Shown piece after piece: positions 23,709 to 31,749 of a stretch of DNA of 64,000 nucleotides. Below the pieces are notes generated by a model, which was given only the letters and a program-made list of their open reading frames with translations, was not told the DNA's origin and searched no databases. The DNA comes from Faecalibacterium hattorii. GTDB lineage: Bacteria > Bacillota > Clostridia > Oscillospirales > Ruminococcaceae. The stretch's first letter is position 1. Every line of letters begins with the position of its first letter. A program made the position numbers and the translations under genes. Where the stretch lies: the NCBI RefSeq assembly GCF_003287455.1, contig NZ_PRLC01000005.1:62001-126000 (forward strand). The letters are read 5' to 3'.

Positions 23709-24548
23709 TCACTGCAGCAGCTCATACAGAGCCTGTGCGCATTCGCCGGTGTCGATGATGCCTTCGGGCATGGGGATGCCGGCCTTGACCAGCTCATCCC
23801 GCAGCTCAGCCGCTTGGGGCACATCCAGCCGCAGGGCGCGGACCTTCTCGGTCTGGCTGAACACCTCTTTCGGGGTGCCCTCCATGACCACATTGCCCTT
23901 GCTCATCACCAACACCCGGTCGGCCTGTGCAGCCTCTTCCATGTAGTGCGTGATGGCGACCACCGTGATGCCCATATCCTGATTCAGGTGGTGGATGGTC
24001 TGCATTACCTGCTCGCGGCCCCGCGGGTCCAGCATGGCGGTGGCCTCGTCCAAGATCAGGCAGTCGGGCCGCATGGCGACCACGCCCGCAATGGCGACGC
24101 GCTGCTTCTGGCCGCCGGAAAGGTTGTGAGGAGCGCGCTCCCGGTACTCGTAGATGCCCGCCATCTTCATGGCGTCGTCCACGCGGCGGCGCATCTCTTC
24201 GGGCGGGACGCCGAGGTTTTCCAGCGCAAAGGCCACATCTTCCTCCACCACGGTGGCGACGATCTGGTTGTCCGGGCTCTGGAACACCATACCGACCTTC
24301 TGGCGGATATCGTAAATTTTGTCCTCGTCCTTGGTGTCCATCCCCTCCACCATCACGGTGCCGCTTTCGGGCAGAAGGATGGCGTTGAAGTGCTTGGCCA
24401 AGGTGGATTTGCCGCAGCCGTTCGCGCCCAGAACGGCCACGAACTCGCCGCGCCGGACCCCCACCGATACGCCGTTCAGGGCGTAGACCGGCTTTTCCGG
24501 GTCGTAGCGAAATTTCAAATCATTCGCTGTCAGGATCGTTTCTTTCAT
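23709..24548 (-). CDS. ecfA1: ECF transporter ATPase (EcfA1)
   Basis: The 279-residue ABC ATPase has Walker A GANGCGKST (41-49), a Q-loop FQSPDNQI that is characteristic of EcfA1, signature LSGGQKQR (143-150) and Walker B CLILDEATAM (163-172). It is the first gene of the ecf-truA run. A TATAGT -10-like box lies about 50 bases upstream (24604-24599), without a clear -35. Upstream of that is a palindromic repeat. Confidence 0.92.
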   Translation of the reverse strand: MKETILTANDLKFRYDPEKPVYALNGVSVGVRRGEFVAVLGANGCGKSTLAKHFNAILLPESGTVMVEGMDTKDEDKIYDIRQKVGMVFQSPDNQIVATVVEEDVAFALENLGVPPEEMRRRVDDAMKMAGIYEYRERAPHNLSGGQKQRVAIAGVVAMRPDCLILDEATAMLDPRGREQVMQTIHHLNQDMGITVVAITHYMEEAAQADRVLVMSKGNVVMEGTPKEVFSQTEKVRALRLDVPQAAELRDELVKAGIPMPEGIIDTGECAQALYELLQ

Positions 24549-24635
24549 TTGTGTTTTCTCTTTCCGGTGGTGCGCCTTCCCAAAAGGCTGTACCCCTTAC
24601 TATAAGATGATAATTTTCACCAAAACTCTCGTCTT

Positions 24636-24778
24636 TGTACAACCTCTCAGTCTCGCTGCCGCTCGCCAGCTCCCCTAGTAGGGGAGCCTCTGGCGAAACC
24701 GGGAACTTTGCGAGGACTGCCAAGGCCTCCCCTACAAGGGGAGGTGGCAATGCGAAGCATTGACGGAGAGGTTGTACA
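24636..24778. repeat. MITE-like palindromic repeat, subtype I copy
   Basis: The core 24641-24773 runs from AACCTCTCAGTC to GACGGAGAGGTT, so its ends are complementary. The inverted match extends outward through GTAC on both sides, which could be a 4-base target duplication. Inside are two smaller palindromes around CCCCTAGTAGGGG and CCCCTACAAGGGG. It lies between the methyltransferase gene end and the ecfA1 promoter. Close kin of the copy at 51241-51374. Confidence 0.8.
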
Positions 24779-24800
24779 GAGGAGAGCCTTGAAAATGCCT

Positions 24801-25676
24801 TTACTCTTCCCAGATCGCGGTCGCGCCGCAGGGCACGACGCCGCCGGTGGCGGAGACGGGCAGACCGATCTCGTCGCAGCTGGTCTTGCCGCCGAAGCGG
24901 GGCACCAGCGTCGTTTTGAGCATATACTCCATGACGGCGGGCGACAGGCCGGTGGTGTAGCTGTTGACCGCGAAGAAGAGGGGCGTGTCGCTCAGCACCT
25001 CTTCGCACTGGCTGATGAGGTCGTAGATGCAGTCTTCCAGCTTCCAGATCTCGCCGCCGGGGCCGCGGCCATAGCTCGGCGGGTCCATGATGATGCCGTC
25101 GTAGGTGTTGCCGCGCCGCTTTTCGCGGGCGACGAACTTGGCGCAGTCGTCCACCAGCCAGCGGATCGGCCGGTCTGCAAGGCCGCTGGCGGCGGCGTTG
25201 TCCTTGCCCCACGCCACGATGCCCTTGGAGGCGTCCACATGGCAGACGGTGGCCCCCGCCGCGGCACAGGCCAGCGTTGCGCCGCCGGTGTAGCCGAAGA
25301 GGTTCAGCACCTTGACGGGACGGCCCGCCGCGCGGATCTTCTGAGCGTACCACGCCCAGTTGACGGCCTGTTCCGGGAACACGCCGGTGTGCTTGAAGCC
25401 GGTGGGGCTGACGATGAGGGTCAGCTTGTCCTCCTCTTCGCCGCAGGAAATTTTCCATTTTTCGGGCAGACGGCGGCGGTACTCCCACTCGCCGCCGCCC
25501 TGATTGGAGCGGTGGTAGATGGCGTCCGCCTTGGCCCAGAGCGGGCTCTGCTGGGGCGTCTTCCAGACCACCTGCGGGTCGGGCCGGACCAGCAGCGTCT
25601 CGCCCCAGCGCTCCAAACGGTTGCCGCCGGTGGCATCCAGCAGCTCATAATCCTTCCATGTATCTGCGGGGCGCAT
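24801..25676 (-). CDS. Class I SAM-dependent methyltransferase (RlmI-like)
   Basis: The 291-residue protein has the SAM-binding glycine motif VLNLFGYTGGATLACAAAGA (about 122-141), the acidic post-I residue in CHVDAS and the catalytic DPPSYGRGP motif, as in RlmI/RlmK-type rRNA cytosine or guanine methyltransferases. It lacks an N-terminal PUA domain, so its exact target is uncertain. AAGGAGG precedes the ATG. It follows ruvB by 18 bases, as the last gene of the ruvA-ruvB run. Confidence 0.8.
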   Translation of the reverse strand: MRPADTWKDYELLDATGGNRLERWGETLLVRPDPQVVWKTPQQSPLWAKADAIYHRSNQGGGEWEYRRRLPEKWKISCGEEEDKLTLIVSPTGFKHTGVFPEQAVNWAWYAQKIRAAGRPVKVLNLFGYTGGATLACAAAGATVCHVDASKGIVAWGKDNAAASGLADRPIRWLVDDCAKFVAREKRRGNTYDGIIMDPPSYGRGPGGEIWKLEDCIYDLISQCEEVLSDTPLFFAVNSYTTGLSPAVMEYMLKTTLVPRFGGKTSCDEIGLPVSATGGVVPCGATAIWEE

Positions 25677-25694
25677 AAGCGTCCTCCTTTCTCG

Positions 25695-26750
25695 TCAAAA
25701 CAGGCTCTGCTGGCCGTTGTCCTCCGGCGAGGCGGACTCCGGAGCCTTCAGGCCAAGGTGTTCGTAAGCAAGCCGGGTGGCGCAGCGGCCCCGCGGCGTG
25801 CGGGTCAAAAAGCCCATCTGCATCAGGTAAGGCTCGCAGAGGTCTTCCAGCGTGACGGCTTCCTCGCCGAGGGCCGCCGCCAGCGTTTCCAGACCCACCG
25901 GGCCGCCGTTGTACATCTCGATGATGGCGCGGAGAAGGCTGCGGTCCAGCTCGTCCAGACCCAGCGCGTCCACGTCCATCCGCTTCAGGCTCATCAGGGA
26001 AACGTCCCGGTCGATGACGCCGTCGCCCAGCACGGTGGCAAAATCGCGCACCCGCTTGAGGAAGCGGTTGGCCACGCGGGGGGTGCCGCGGCTGCACTTG
26101 GCCAGCTCGTAAGCGCCCTCCGGGGTAATGGGCTGATCGAGGATGCCCGCCGACCGCTGGATGATGCGGGACAGCTCATCGGGGCTGTAGAGTTCCAGCT
26201 TGAGCAGCACACCGAAGCGGTCGCGCAGGGGGCCGGTGATCTGGCCCGCGCGGGTGGTGGCACCCACGAGGGTGAAGCGCGGCAGGTTGATGCGGATGCT
26301 CTGGGCGCTGGGGCCCTTGCCGATCATGATGTCCAGCGCGTAGTCTTCCAGCGCCGGGTAGAGCACCTCTTCCACCTGCCGGGACAGGCGGTGGATCTCG
26401 TCGATGAAGAGCACATCGCCCTCCTGCAGATTGGTCAGCAGGGCGGCAAGGTCGCCGGGCTTCTCGATGGCGGGGCCGCTGGTGATGCGAATCTGGACTC
26501 CCATCTCGTTGGCGATGATGCCCGCCAGCGTCGTTTTGCCAAGGCCCGGCGGGCCGTAGAGCAGGATGTGGTCCATGGGCTCGCCGCGGCGCTTGGCCGC
26601 TTCCAAGTAGATCTTCAGGTTCTGCTTGACCTTTTCCTGCCCGATGTAGTCTTCCAAATGCTGCGGGCGGAGGCTGTTTTCCTCGTTGTCGGCCGTTGTC
26701 AGGCCCGGCTGCATCATTTTTGCGCCATAGAGCGCGGTTTCGTCCTGCAT
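25695..26750 (-). CDS. ruvB: Holliday junction helicase motor RuvB
   Basis: This AAA+ ring ATPase drives branch migration with RuvA. The 351-residue protein has [12 protein letters not shown] near the start, Walker A GPPGLGKT (66-73), Walker [11 protein letters not shown] and the sensor motif [17 protein letters not shown]-terminal winged-helix part contains [14 protein letters not shown]. It starts three bases after the ruvA stop. Confidence 0.96.
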   Translation of the reverse strand: MQDETALYGAKMMQPGLTTADNEENSLRPQHLEDYIGQEKVKQNLKIYLEAAKRRGEPMDHILLYGPPGLGKTTLAGIIANEMGVQIRITSGPAIEKPGDLAALLTNLQEGDVLFIDEIHRLSRQVEEVLYPALEDYALDIMIGKGPSAQSIRINLPRFTLVGATTRAGQITGPLRDRFGVLLKLELYSPDELSRIIQRSAGILDQPITPEGAYELAKCSRGTPRVANRFLKRVRDFATVLGDGVIDRDVSLMSLKRMDVDALGLDELDRSLLRAIIEMYNGGPVGLETLAAALGEEAVTLEDLCEPYLMQMGFLTRTPRGRCATRLAYEHLGLKAPESASPEDNGQQSLF

Positions 26751-26753
26751 GGA

Positions 26754-27365
26754 TTACCTCCTGCCCGCCATGCCCCGCAGGGCCAGCTTGATGATCTCTT
26801 CCACCGGAAGGGTGTTGTCGATTTTCGAAACGGCCAGCGCGGCCTCGCTCTGGCTGTAGCCCAGCGAGACGAGGGCTGCAATGGCCTGCCCGGCCCCCTG
26901 CGCGGCGGGGGCATCCGATGCGGCACCGGCCACATCCTCCAAGTTGATGCCCTCCACAAAGCCCTTGGCGACCTTGTCCTTCAGCTCCAGCACGATGCGC
27001 TGGGCCAGTTTCGGCCCCACGCCGGAGGCCGCCTTGAACGCCTTGTGATCCCCCGCCGAGATGGCCAGCGCCACCCGGTCCGGCTCCATGACGCTCAGGA
27101 TCGCAAGGCCCACCTTCGGCCCCACGCCCGAAACTGCCGTCAGCATCTCAAAGCACGCTTGCTGCTCTTCCGTCGCAAAACCGTACAGACTGACGTCGTT
27201 TTCGGTCACGCTCATCACGGTGTAGAGGGTCGCTTCCTTCCCCACGCCGGGCAGCGCACCGGCCACGCTGGCCGGGCACTGGGCGTAATAGCCCACCCCG
27301 CCGCAGCTGAGCACCACGGCGTTCAGGGTCTTTTTGATGATTTTTCCAGTTAAACAGTAGATCAT
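26754..27365 (-). CDS. ruvA: Holliday junction helicase subunit RuvA
   Basis: The 203-residue protein has the three RuvA domains: the N-terminal OB fold (MIYCLTGKIIKK..), tandem helix-hairpin-helix segments (VSGVGPKVGLAIL and ASGVGPKLAQRIVLELKDK) and a C-terminal domain that contacts RuvB (ALVSLGYSQSEA). It binds the four-way junction. A truncated palindromic repeat lies between it and ruvC. Confidence 0.96.
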   Translation of the reverse strand: MIYCLTGKIIKKTLNAVVLSCGGVGYYAQCPASVAGALPGVGKEATLYTVMSVTENDVSLYGFATEEQQACFEMLTAVSGVGPKVGLAILSVMEPDRVALAISAGDHKAFKAASGVGPKLAQRIVLELKDKVAKGFVEGINLEDVAGAASDAPAAQGAGQAIAALVSLGYSQSEAALAVSKIDNTLPVEEIIKLALRGMAGRR

Positions 27366-27368
27366 AGA

Positions 27369-27466
27369 AACCTCTCAGTCTCGCCTTCGGCTCGCCAGTC
27401 GTCCACCCTTTGTCGCTTACGCGACATCCCCCTCCGGCCGGAGGGAGTCTTTCCCAAAGGGGGAGC
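27369..27466. repeat. MITE-like palindromic repeat, truncated subtype II copy
   Basis: It begins AACCTCTCAGTC like the other copies and carries the GTCGTCCACCCTTTGTCGC module and a CCTCCGGCCGGAGG palindrome seen in the copy at 45303-45429 (there in reverse orientation). The closing GAGAGGTT end is missing, so it looks truncated next to the ruvC stop. Confidence 0.7.
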
Positions 27467-27470
27467 TTAT

Positions 27471-27983
27471 TTAGATCGGCCCCACAACCTGACGGCGGAA
27501 GCGGTTGAGCTGGTTGCCGTTGGTGTGGCAGAACGTGATGGCCATGGCCAGCGCGTCGGCGGTGTCGTCGGGTTTAGGGACGGCGGGCAGATGCAGCAGG
27601 ATGCGGGTCATCTCCTGCACCTGCTTCTTCACGGCCTTGCCGTAGCCGGTCACGGCCTGTTTCACCTGCATGGGGGTGTATTCGTAGATGGGCAGCCCCG
27701 CCTGTGCCGCCGCCAGCAAAATGACGCCGCGCGCCTCGGCCACGCCGATGACGGTGGTCTGGTTGTGCTGGTAGAACAGTTTCTCGATGGCCAGCACCTC
27801 CGGCTTGGTCCGCTGGATGACTTCCTTGACGCCGGTGTACACCTCGTCGAGCCGCCGCTCGAACGGCACCCCCGCGTCGGTGCAGACCGCGCCGAAATCC
27901 ACCGGTGTGAACCGGTTTCCCGCATAGTCCAAAACGCCCCATCCCACGATGGCATAACCGGGGTCGATGCCCAAAACTCTCAT
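27471..27983 (-). CDS. ruvC: Holliday junction resolvase RuvC
   Basis: This endonuclease cuts Holliday junctions. The 170-residue protein has all four catalytic acids: Asp7 (LGIDPGYA), Glu67 (AIEKLF), Asp140 and Asp143 (KPDDTADALA). AAAGGT precedes the ATG. It leads the ruvC-ruvA-ruvB set, with a palindromic repeat between it and ruvA. Confidence 0.96.
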   Translation of the reverse strand: MRVLGIDPGYAIVGWGVLDYAGNRFTPVDFGAVCTDAGVPFERRLDEVYTGVKEVIQRTKPEVLAIEKLFYQHNQTTVIGVAEARGVILLAAAQAGLPIYEYTPMQVKQAVTGYGKAVKKQVQEMTRILLHLPAVPKPDDTADALAMAITFCHTNGNQLNRFRRQVVGPI

Positions 27984-28014
27984 TCTGCGATACCTTTCCT
28001 ATTATAATCAATGT

Positions 28015-28043
28015 ATTATACCACAATCTGTCCCCCAGAGCAA
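28015..28043 (-). promoter_or_regulatory. ruvC promoter
   Basis: Minus strand: -35 TTGCTC (28043-28038), a 17-base spacer, -10 TATAAT (28020-28015). A second TATAAT follows at 28006-28001. Confidence 0.65.
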
Positions 28044-28147
28044 CGGAGAACCCCGCCCGCAGTTGACAAAATCCCGCGCCCTGCGGCCAAAATCCGCTCT
28101 TCTTCCCGCTGCCGCCAAAAAAGTTTTCAAAAAATTTCAAAAAATGC

Positions 28148-28176
28148 TTGCTTTTTGCCGCAGAGTGTGGTAACAT
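28148..28176 (+). promoter_or_regulatory. Candidate tRNA-Val promoter
   Basis: -35 TTGCTT, a 17-base spacer, -10 TAACAT; a CATAAT box overlaps at 28174-28179. Confidence 0.45.
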
Positions 28177-28207
28177 AATCAAGCCGATTGCGGCACAAGC
28201 AAAATAT

Positions 28208-28283
28208 GGACGGTTAGCTCAGCTGGTAGAGCATCTGCTTGACGTGCAGGAGGTCACAGGTTCGAGTCCTGTACCGTCCACCA
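28208..28283 (+). tRNA. tRNA-Val(GAC)
   Basis: A 76-base cloverleaf. The acceptor stem GGACGGT pairs with ACCGTCC (28273-28279). The anticodon loop TTGACGT gives GAC. The T-loop TTCGAGT is present and CCA is encoded at 28281-28283. It marks the left border of an accessory region with lower-GC genes and a recombinase. Confidence 0.95.
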
Positions 28284-28290
28284 TACAGTT

Positions 28291-28338
28291 CGTACTCGAA
28301 CCCGATTCTTTATGAAAAAGGGTTCGGGTACGTTTTTT
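28291..28338 (+). terminator. Terminator after tRNA-Val
   Basis: A 13-bp stem with one G-U pair (28291-28303 with 28320-28332) is followed by six T. Confidence 0.8.
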
Positions 28339-28388
28339 GTTTATCGGAAGTTCTGCGGAAGGACTACACAGAGCGTTAAACGAGCAAA

Positions 28389-28428
28389 GGCAGGGTATCA
28401 CTATGACGGTGGTATCCTGCCTTTTGCT
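28389..28428 (+). repeat. Left-flank hairpin repeat, copy 1
   Basis: A 12-base arm GGCAGGGTATCA pairs with TGGTATCCTGCC, apart from the G-T position, and TTTTGCT follows. It matches 31034-31073 at all but about four of 40 bases. It can be read as an intrinsic terminator. It also contains TATCCTGC, which fits the YATCCTGY nick-site consensus of MOBP/IncP-type oriT regions, a short motif that also occurs by chance. Confidence 0.75.
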
Positions 28429-28437
28429 TTGAGGAAT

Positions 28438-28625
28438 CAAGTTCGCTTTGTGCGAACTTGGTCGTCACCCTATATGACGCATTGGGGGCAATCGCTGTGT
28501 ACGTGCGTACCGGGAGAGCGTGTACACCTCTGGCAAGGTGTAACACACTAGACTTTGTTCCAAAGTCTGTGTGCCAAGGGGCATAGCCCCTTTGGAATTC
28601 CTGTGGAGTGTGTACGCACGTACGC
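28438..28625. other. Cluster of hairpins, possible oriT-like or regulatory region
   Basis: Four local hairpins follow each other: 28438-28460 (9-bp stem), 28524-28541 (ACACCT/AGGTGT), 28550-28568 (AGACTTT/AAAGTCT) and 28574-28595 (CCAAGGGG with its complement). A 12-bp inverted repeat, GTACGTGCGTAC at 28499-28510 and its complement at 28612-28623, encloses the last three. No coding sequence is seen here. The second left flank lacks this insert. Confidence 0.5.
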
Positions 28626-28675
28626 AGGAAAACGGCAAAATTTCACTATATCGTGGGTGTTCTTTCATTGGAGAG

Positions 28676-28713
28676 TATGGTATACTCGGCTTAGTTCAAC
28701 AAATAAGAATTTA
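28676..28713 (+). promoter_or_regulatory. Left-flank promoter repeat, copy 1 (PNPOx gene)
   Basis: TGG-TATACT (28678-28686) is an extended -10. The 38 bases match 31087-31124 with three differences, so both cargo genes have the same promoter. Confidence 0.7.
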
Positions 28714-28729
28714 ACGGAGGAAAAATAAA

Positions 28730-29098
28730 ATGAGTAAAGCATATGAATTTTTGAAGGAATGTGGTGCATTTTTTGTATTGTCTATAAATGGTGACTATCC
28801 AGCAGGTAGACCTTTCGGTGCAGTAATGGAAGTTGGAGATGATTTATACTTATCTACAAATGACATGAACGATGCTCACAAACAGATGCGAGAAAATGAG
28901 CATATTCAGATTGTCGCAAAGAAAGCAGAATCAAGGGAATGGATTAGAATTACTGGTATAGCAACAGAATGTGATAATCAAGCGTTAAAGCAAAGAATGC
29001 TTGAAGAATGTCCTATTTTACAACAGAGATTTGGTGCGGTAGGAATGGAACATTTTATTATGTTCAAAGTAAAAGTAGAGAATGTAGAAATAAAGTAA
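28730..29098 (+). CDS. Pyridoxamine 5'-phosphate oxidase-like flavin-binding protein
   Basis: The 122-residue protein has the split-barrel PNPOx-like fold pattern: an N-terminal helix (YEFLKECGAFFVLSI), a GRPFGAVME strand pair, LYLSTNDMNDAHKQM and QIVAKKAESREWIRITG. Members bind FMN or F420 and reduce or sense small molecules; some modify antibiotics. A specific substrate cannot be assigned. GGAGG precedes the ATG. The gene is markedly AT-rich compared with the chromosome, which fits horizontal acquisition. Confidence 0.8.
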   Translation: MSKAYEFLKECGAFFVLSINGDYPAGRPFGAVMEVGDDLYLSTNDMNDAHKQMRENEHIQIVAKKAESREWIRITGIATECDNQALKQRMLEECPILQQRFGAVGMEHFIMFKVKVENVEIK

Positions 29099-29157
29099 AA
29101 TTCCAGTTTGCTGTACTCGTTCCTAGCAGGGTTTGGGGCAGGCACGCCCCAACAAGA
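29097..29157. repeat. Right-flank repeat, copy 1
   Basis: This directly follows the PNPOx stop. It contains GCAGGGTTTGGGGC and CGCCCCAACAAG, which form a TTGGGGC/GCCCCAA hairpin. It matches 31750-31811 apart from a few bases and the hairpin loop. Confidence 0.75.
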
Positions 29158-29278
29158 AGCTGTCCCAAAGGGGGCAAGAATTTTCAAGAATTGAAAATTT
29201 GTGGCCACGGGACGATTCTTGCTCTCAGCTTTTTCGCTGCGTTTCGCAATTTTCACATTTCAATCTGCTCGCAGATTG

Positions 29279-29307
29279 TTGACAAGCTGCGCTTGACCCG
29301 ATACTAT
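29279..29307 (+). promoter_or_regulatory. Recombinase promoter
   Basis: -35 TTGACA, a 17-base spacer, -10 TACTAT. The region 29158-29278 is AT-rich with short inverted repeats and no gene. Confidence 0.7.
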
Positions 29308-29343
29308 AAAGGCAAGTCGAATACACGCCAAGGAGGTGCAACC

Positions 29344-30849
29344 ATGACCGCCGTGATCTACGCCCGCTATTCATCTGACAGCCAGCGAGAAGCGTCCATT
29401 GAAGGACAACTGCGCGACTGCAAGGACTACGCCGAGAAGAACGGCATCACCGTGGTCGGCACCTACATTGACCGTGCCTACTCTGCCAAAACGGATGACC
29501 GCCCGGACTTCCAGCGGATGATTAAGGACAGCGCAAAGAAAATCTTCGATGTGGTTCTGGTCTGGAAACTCGACCGCTTTGCCCGGAATCGGTTCGATGC
29601 CGTGAACTACAAGTACCAGCTGGAAAAGAACGGTGTCCATCTGGTGTCCACTATGGAACCCATTTCGCAGGGGCCTGAAGGCATTATGGTGGAGAGTATG
29701 CTGATTGGCATGGCGGAATACTATTCCGCCGAACTCGCCCTGAAAGTGGCGCGCGGTGAGCGCGAAAACGCCCTCCAGTGCAAGTACAACGGCGGTGTGG
29801 TGCCGCTGGGCTTCACCATTGGCAAGGAGGACAGGCTGTACCATATCGACCCGGAGACGGCTCCCATCGTGCAGGAGATCTTCACCCGGTATGCCGACGG
29901 TGAACCTGCTGAGAAGATTGCAGCATCCCTGAACGAGCGCGGCCTGCGTACCCGCACCGGGAAGCCGTTCGTGAAGAACAGCTTCTTCCAGATCTTCCGC
30001 AACCGCCGCTACATCGGCGAATACCGCTACAAGGACATTGTGACGCCGGGCGGCATTCCGGCCATTGTTGACCAAGACCTGTTTGACAGGGTGCAGCAGC
30101 GTTTCGAACAGAACAGGATCGCCCACGGTCGGCCTGCAAAAGAGGATGTGAGCTATCTGCTGACCACCAAGCTGTTCTGTGGCAAGTGCGGCACCCTGAT
30201 GGGTGGCGAAAGCGGCACCAGCCACATGGGAAACACCTACTATTACTACAAGTGCGGCAACGCCAAACGCCACGGCAAGGCGCACTGCGACCTGAAAGCC
30301 ATCCGCAAGGAGCCTCTGGAGCGGTTCGTGGTGGACACTGCCATTAAGGTGATTTTCAGTGATGAAATCATCGAACAGCTAATAGATTTGGTCATGGAAG
30401 CCCAGCAGAAGGAGAACACCCGGCTGCCTGTCCTGAAAGACCAGCTCAGGGACACAGAGAAGCGGCTGGCAAACCTTCTGGAAGCCATTGAACAGGGCAT
30501 CCTGACCCCGACCACCAAGCAGCGGTTGGACGAACTGGAAGCCCGGAAGGAAGCCCTGAACACCAGCATTCTGGAAGAAAAGCTGAAAAAGCCAGTCCTG
30601 ACCCGCGAATGGATGCGGTTCTGGTTTGAAAAATTCCGCAAGGGTGACATGAGGGACATGGAACACCAGCGGCAGATCATTGATACCTTTGTCAACTCGG
30701 TCTACGTCTTTGATGACCGGGTCGTACTCAATTTCAACTTCACGGATGATGCCAAAACGGTCACCCGTGAGGAAGTGTTGGGTTCGAGTGCTGTGGACAA
30801 TGCTCCACCACAAAAATCCTCAGACATTCGTCTGGGGTTTTTTTGTTAG
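29344..30849 (+). CDS. Large serine site-specific recombinase
   Basis: The 501-residue protein has a resolvase catalytic domain beginning VIYARYSSDSQRE (catalytic serine at 10 or 11) with the KLDRFARNRF arginine motif, a recombinase domain, and a zinc ribbon (CGKCGTLMGG and YKCGNAKRHGKAHC, about 278-320). A coiled coil (about 355-410) and a C-terminal region complete the build of integrases that move transposons or prophages between att sites. ATG 29344 has AAGGAGG upstream; the longer open frame has no family support. The last residues are encoded by the terminator. Its att sites are not identified. Confidence 0.92.
   Translation: MTAVIYARYSSDSQREASIEGQLRDCKDYAEKNGITVVGTYIDRAYSAKTDDRPDFQRMIKDSAKKIFDVVLVWKLDRFARNRFDAVNYKYQLEKNGVHLVSTMEPISQGPEGIMVESMLIGMAEYYSAELALKVARGERENALQCKYNGGVVPLGFTIGKEDRLYHIDPETAPIVQEIFTRYADGEPAEKIAASLNERGLRTRTGKPFVKNSFFQIFRNRRYIGEYRYKDIVTPGGIPAIVDQDLFDRVQQRFEQNRIAHGRPAKEDVSYLLTTKLFCGKCGTLMGGESGTSHMGNTYYYYKCGNAKRHGKAHCDLKAIRKEPLERFVVDTAIKVIFSDEIIEQLIDLVMEAQQKENTRLPVLKDQLRDTEKRLANLLEAIEQGILTPTTKQRLDELEARKEALNTSILEEKLKKPVLTREWMRFWFEKFRKGDMRDMEHQRQIIDTFVNSVYVFDDRVVLNFNFTDDAKTVTREEVLGSSAVDNAPPQKSSDIRLGFFC
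30812..30844 (+). terminator. Terminator overlapping the recombinase 3' end
   Basis: CCTCAGAC pairs with GTCTGGGG (one G-U) around ATTC, followed by seven T. The stop codon lies just after the T-run. Confidence 0.7.
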
Positions 30850-30852
30850 TGG

Positions 30853-30868
30853 CGGTACAGGACTCGAA
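30853..30868 (-). other. Antisense tRNA-like T-arm fragment
   Basis: Sixteen contiguous bases are the exact reverse complement of the T-arm and 3' acceptor strand of tRNA-Val at 28261-28276, and the similarity continues imperfectly into the CCA end. It is not a complete tRNA. Confidence 0.45.
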
Positions 30869-30895
30869 AAGCACGTGCCGAAGCGCAGCGAAGGC

Positions 30896-30930
30896 AATCA
30901 AAGCCCCAGTGGGGCTTTGATTCGTGCGCG
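30896..30930. repeat. Hairpin followed by GATTCGTGC
   Basis: A perfect 12-bp stem (30896-30907 with 30911-30922) is followed by CGTGCGCG. It has the same form as the hairpin at 259-288. The gap 30850-31143 contains this, the tRNA-like fragment and the second left flank. Confidence 0.55.
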
Positions 30931-31033
30931 GTTCCTAGACCCCTAGGAATGTCTACCAAGAAAGATGCCGCTGCCGGAGCACCTTTCCAACCGACACCAG
31001 TCAGAGCGTCGAACCTGAATAGCAACGACCAAG

Positions 31034-31073
31034 GGCAGGGTATCATCATGGCGATGGTATCCTGCCTTTTGCT
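31034..31073 (+). repeat. Left-flank hairpin repeat, copy 2
   Basis: This near-copy of 28389-28428 has the arms GGCAGGGTATCA and TGGTATCCTGCC. Here it lies only 13 bases upstream of the promoter repeat. Confidence 0.75.
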
Positions 31074-31086
31074 ATTTTTAACCGCA

Positions 31087-31124
31087 TATGGTATACTCGG
31101 CTTAGCTCAACAAATCGGAATTTA
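31087..31124 (+). promoter_or_regulatory. Left-flank promoter repeat, copy 2 (peptidase E gene)
   Basis: The extended -10 TGG-TATACT (31089-31097) is identical to that of the PNPOx gene; 35 of 38 bases match copy 1. Confidence 0.7.
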
Positions 31125-31143
31125 TATATAAAGGAGAATATTG

Positions 31144-31745
31144 ATGAAACTGTTTTATGTTCGCACTTTTCAAGTGTAGGAAGTCTGATAAAGGAAGAAA
31201 TTGAAAATAAAAAAGTCGCATTTATTCCAACAGCTTCGCTGCGTGAAGGCTACACCGGTTATGTCGGCTCGGCTCGAAAATTATTCAAAAAGTTGGGAGC
31301 AATCGTAACTGAAATTGATATTTCAACGGAGGCTTATTCAACGATACAGTCTGTTTTTGAAGATGCGGATGTGATATATTTCACCGGCGGAAATTCTTTT
31401 TTCCTTATAGACCAGCTCCGTAAAACGGGAACGGATGAGCTGTTGAAGAAAGAATTGGCAAAGGGAAAACTGATAATTGGTGAATCGGCAGGTGCGATTA
31501 TATGCGCTCCAAGCATCCAATATATCGAGCAAATGGATGAAAAGCCGGAGGACTACTCACAAGAAGATGATGCAGGGCTTGATTTGATTGATTTCTATGT
31601 TCTTCCGCATTATCTTACAGCACCATTTAAGAAAGTTACCGAGAAAATAATGACTGAGTTTTCGGATTTGAATCTATGCCCAATTAACAACCGTCAGGGA
31701 ATTGTAATTGATGGTGAAGGTTCAAAGGTTATTTGCAAAGACTAA
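31144..31745 (+). pseudogene. Peptidase E (S51 family)-like gene with a one-base frameshift
   Basis: ATG 31144 has AAAGGAG upstream but meets a stop after eleven codons. Shifting frame by one base at the TTTT tract (31153-31156) joins MKLF to a continuous reading through CSHFSSVGSLIKEEIE to the end. One extra T would restore an intact protein of about 200 residues. The body has the S51 nucleophile elbow GESAGAI, the upstream FTGGNSFFL and a C-terminal histidine-containing VLPHYL segment, so it looks like an alpha-aspartyl dipeptidase relative. It is AT-rich, like the PNPOx gene. Recent decay, a phase-variable tract or a sequencing error are all possible. Confidence 0.75.
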
Positions 31746-31749
31746 TTTG

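Noticed and set aside
23695-23712. GTG start for ecfA2 overlapping the ecfA1 stop
   Set aside because: The bases form the GAGGAGGG ribosome site for the ATG at 23694.
24708-27353. Plus-strand open frame of 881 codons
   Set aside because: It lies opposite the methyltransferase, ruvB and ruvA genes and is a shadow of them.
28219-28440. Minus-strand ORF reading DGTGLEPVTSC
   Set aside because: This is the well-known spurious translation of antisense tRNA sequence.
29008-29343. N-terminal extension of the serine recombinase
   Set aside because: It overlaps the PNPOx gene, has no ribosome site, and resolvase domains begin at the chosen ATG.
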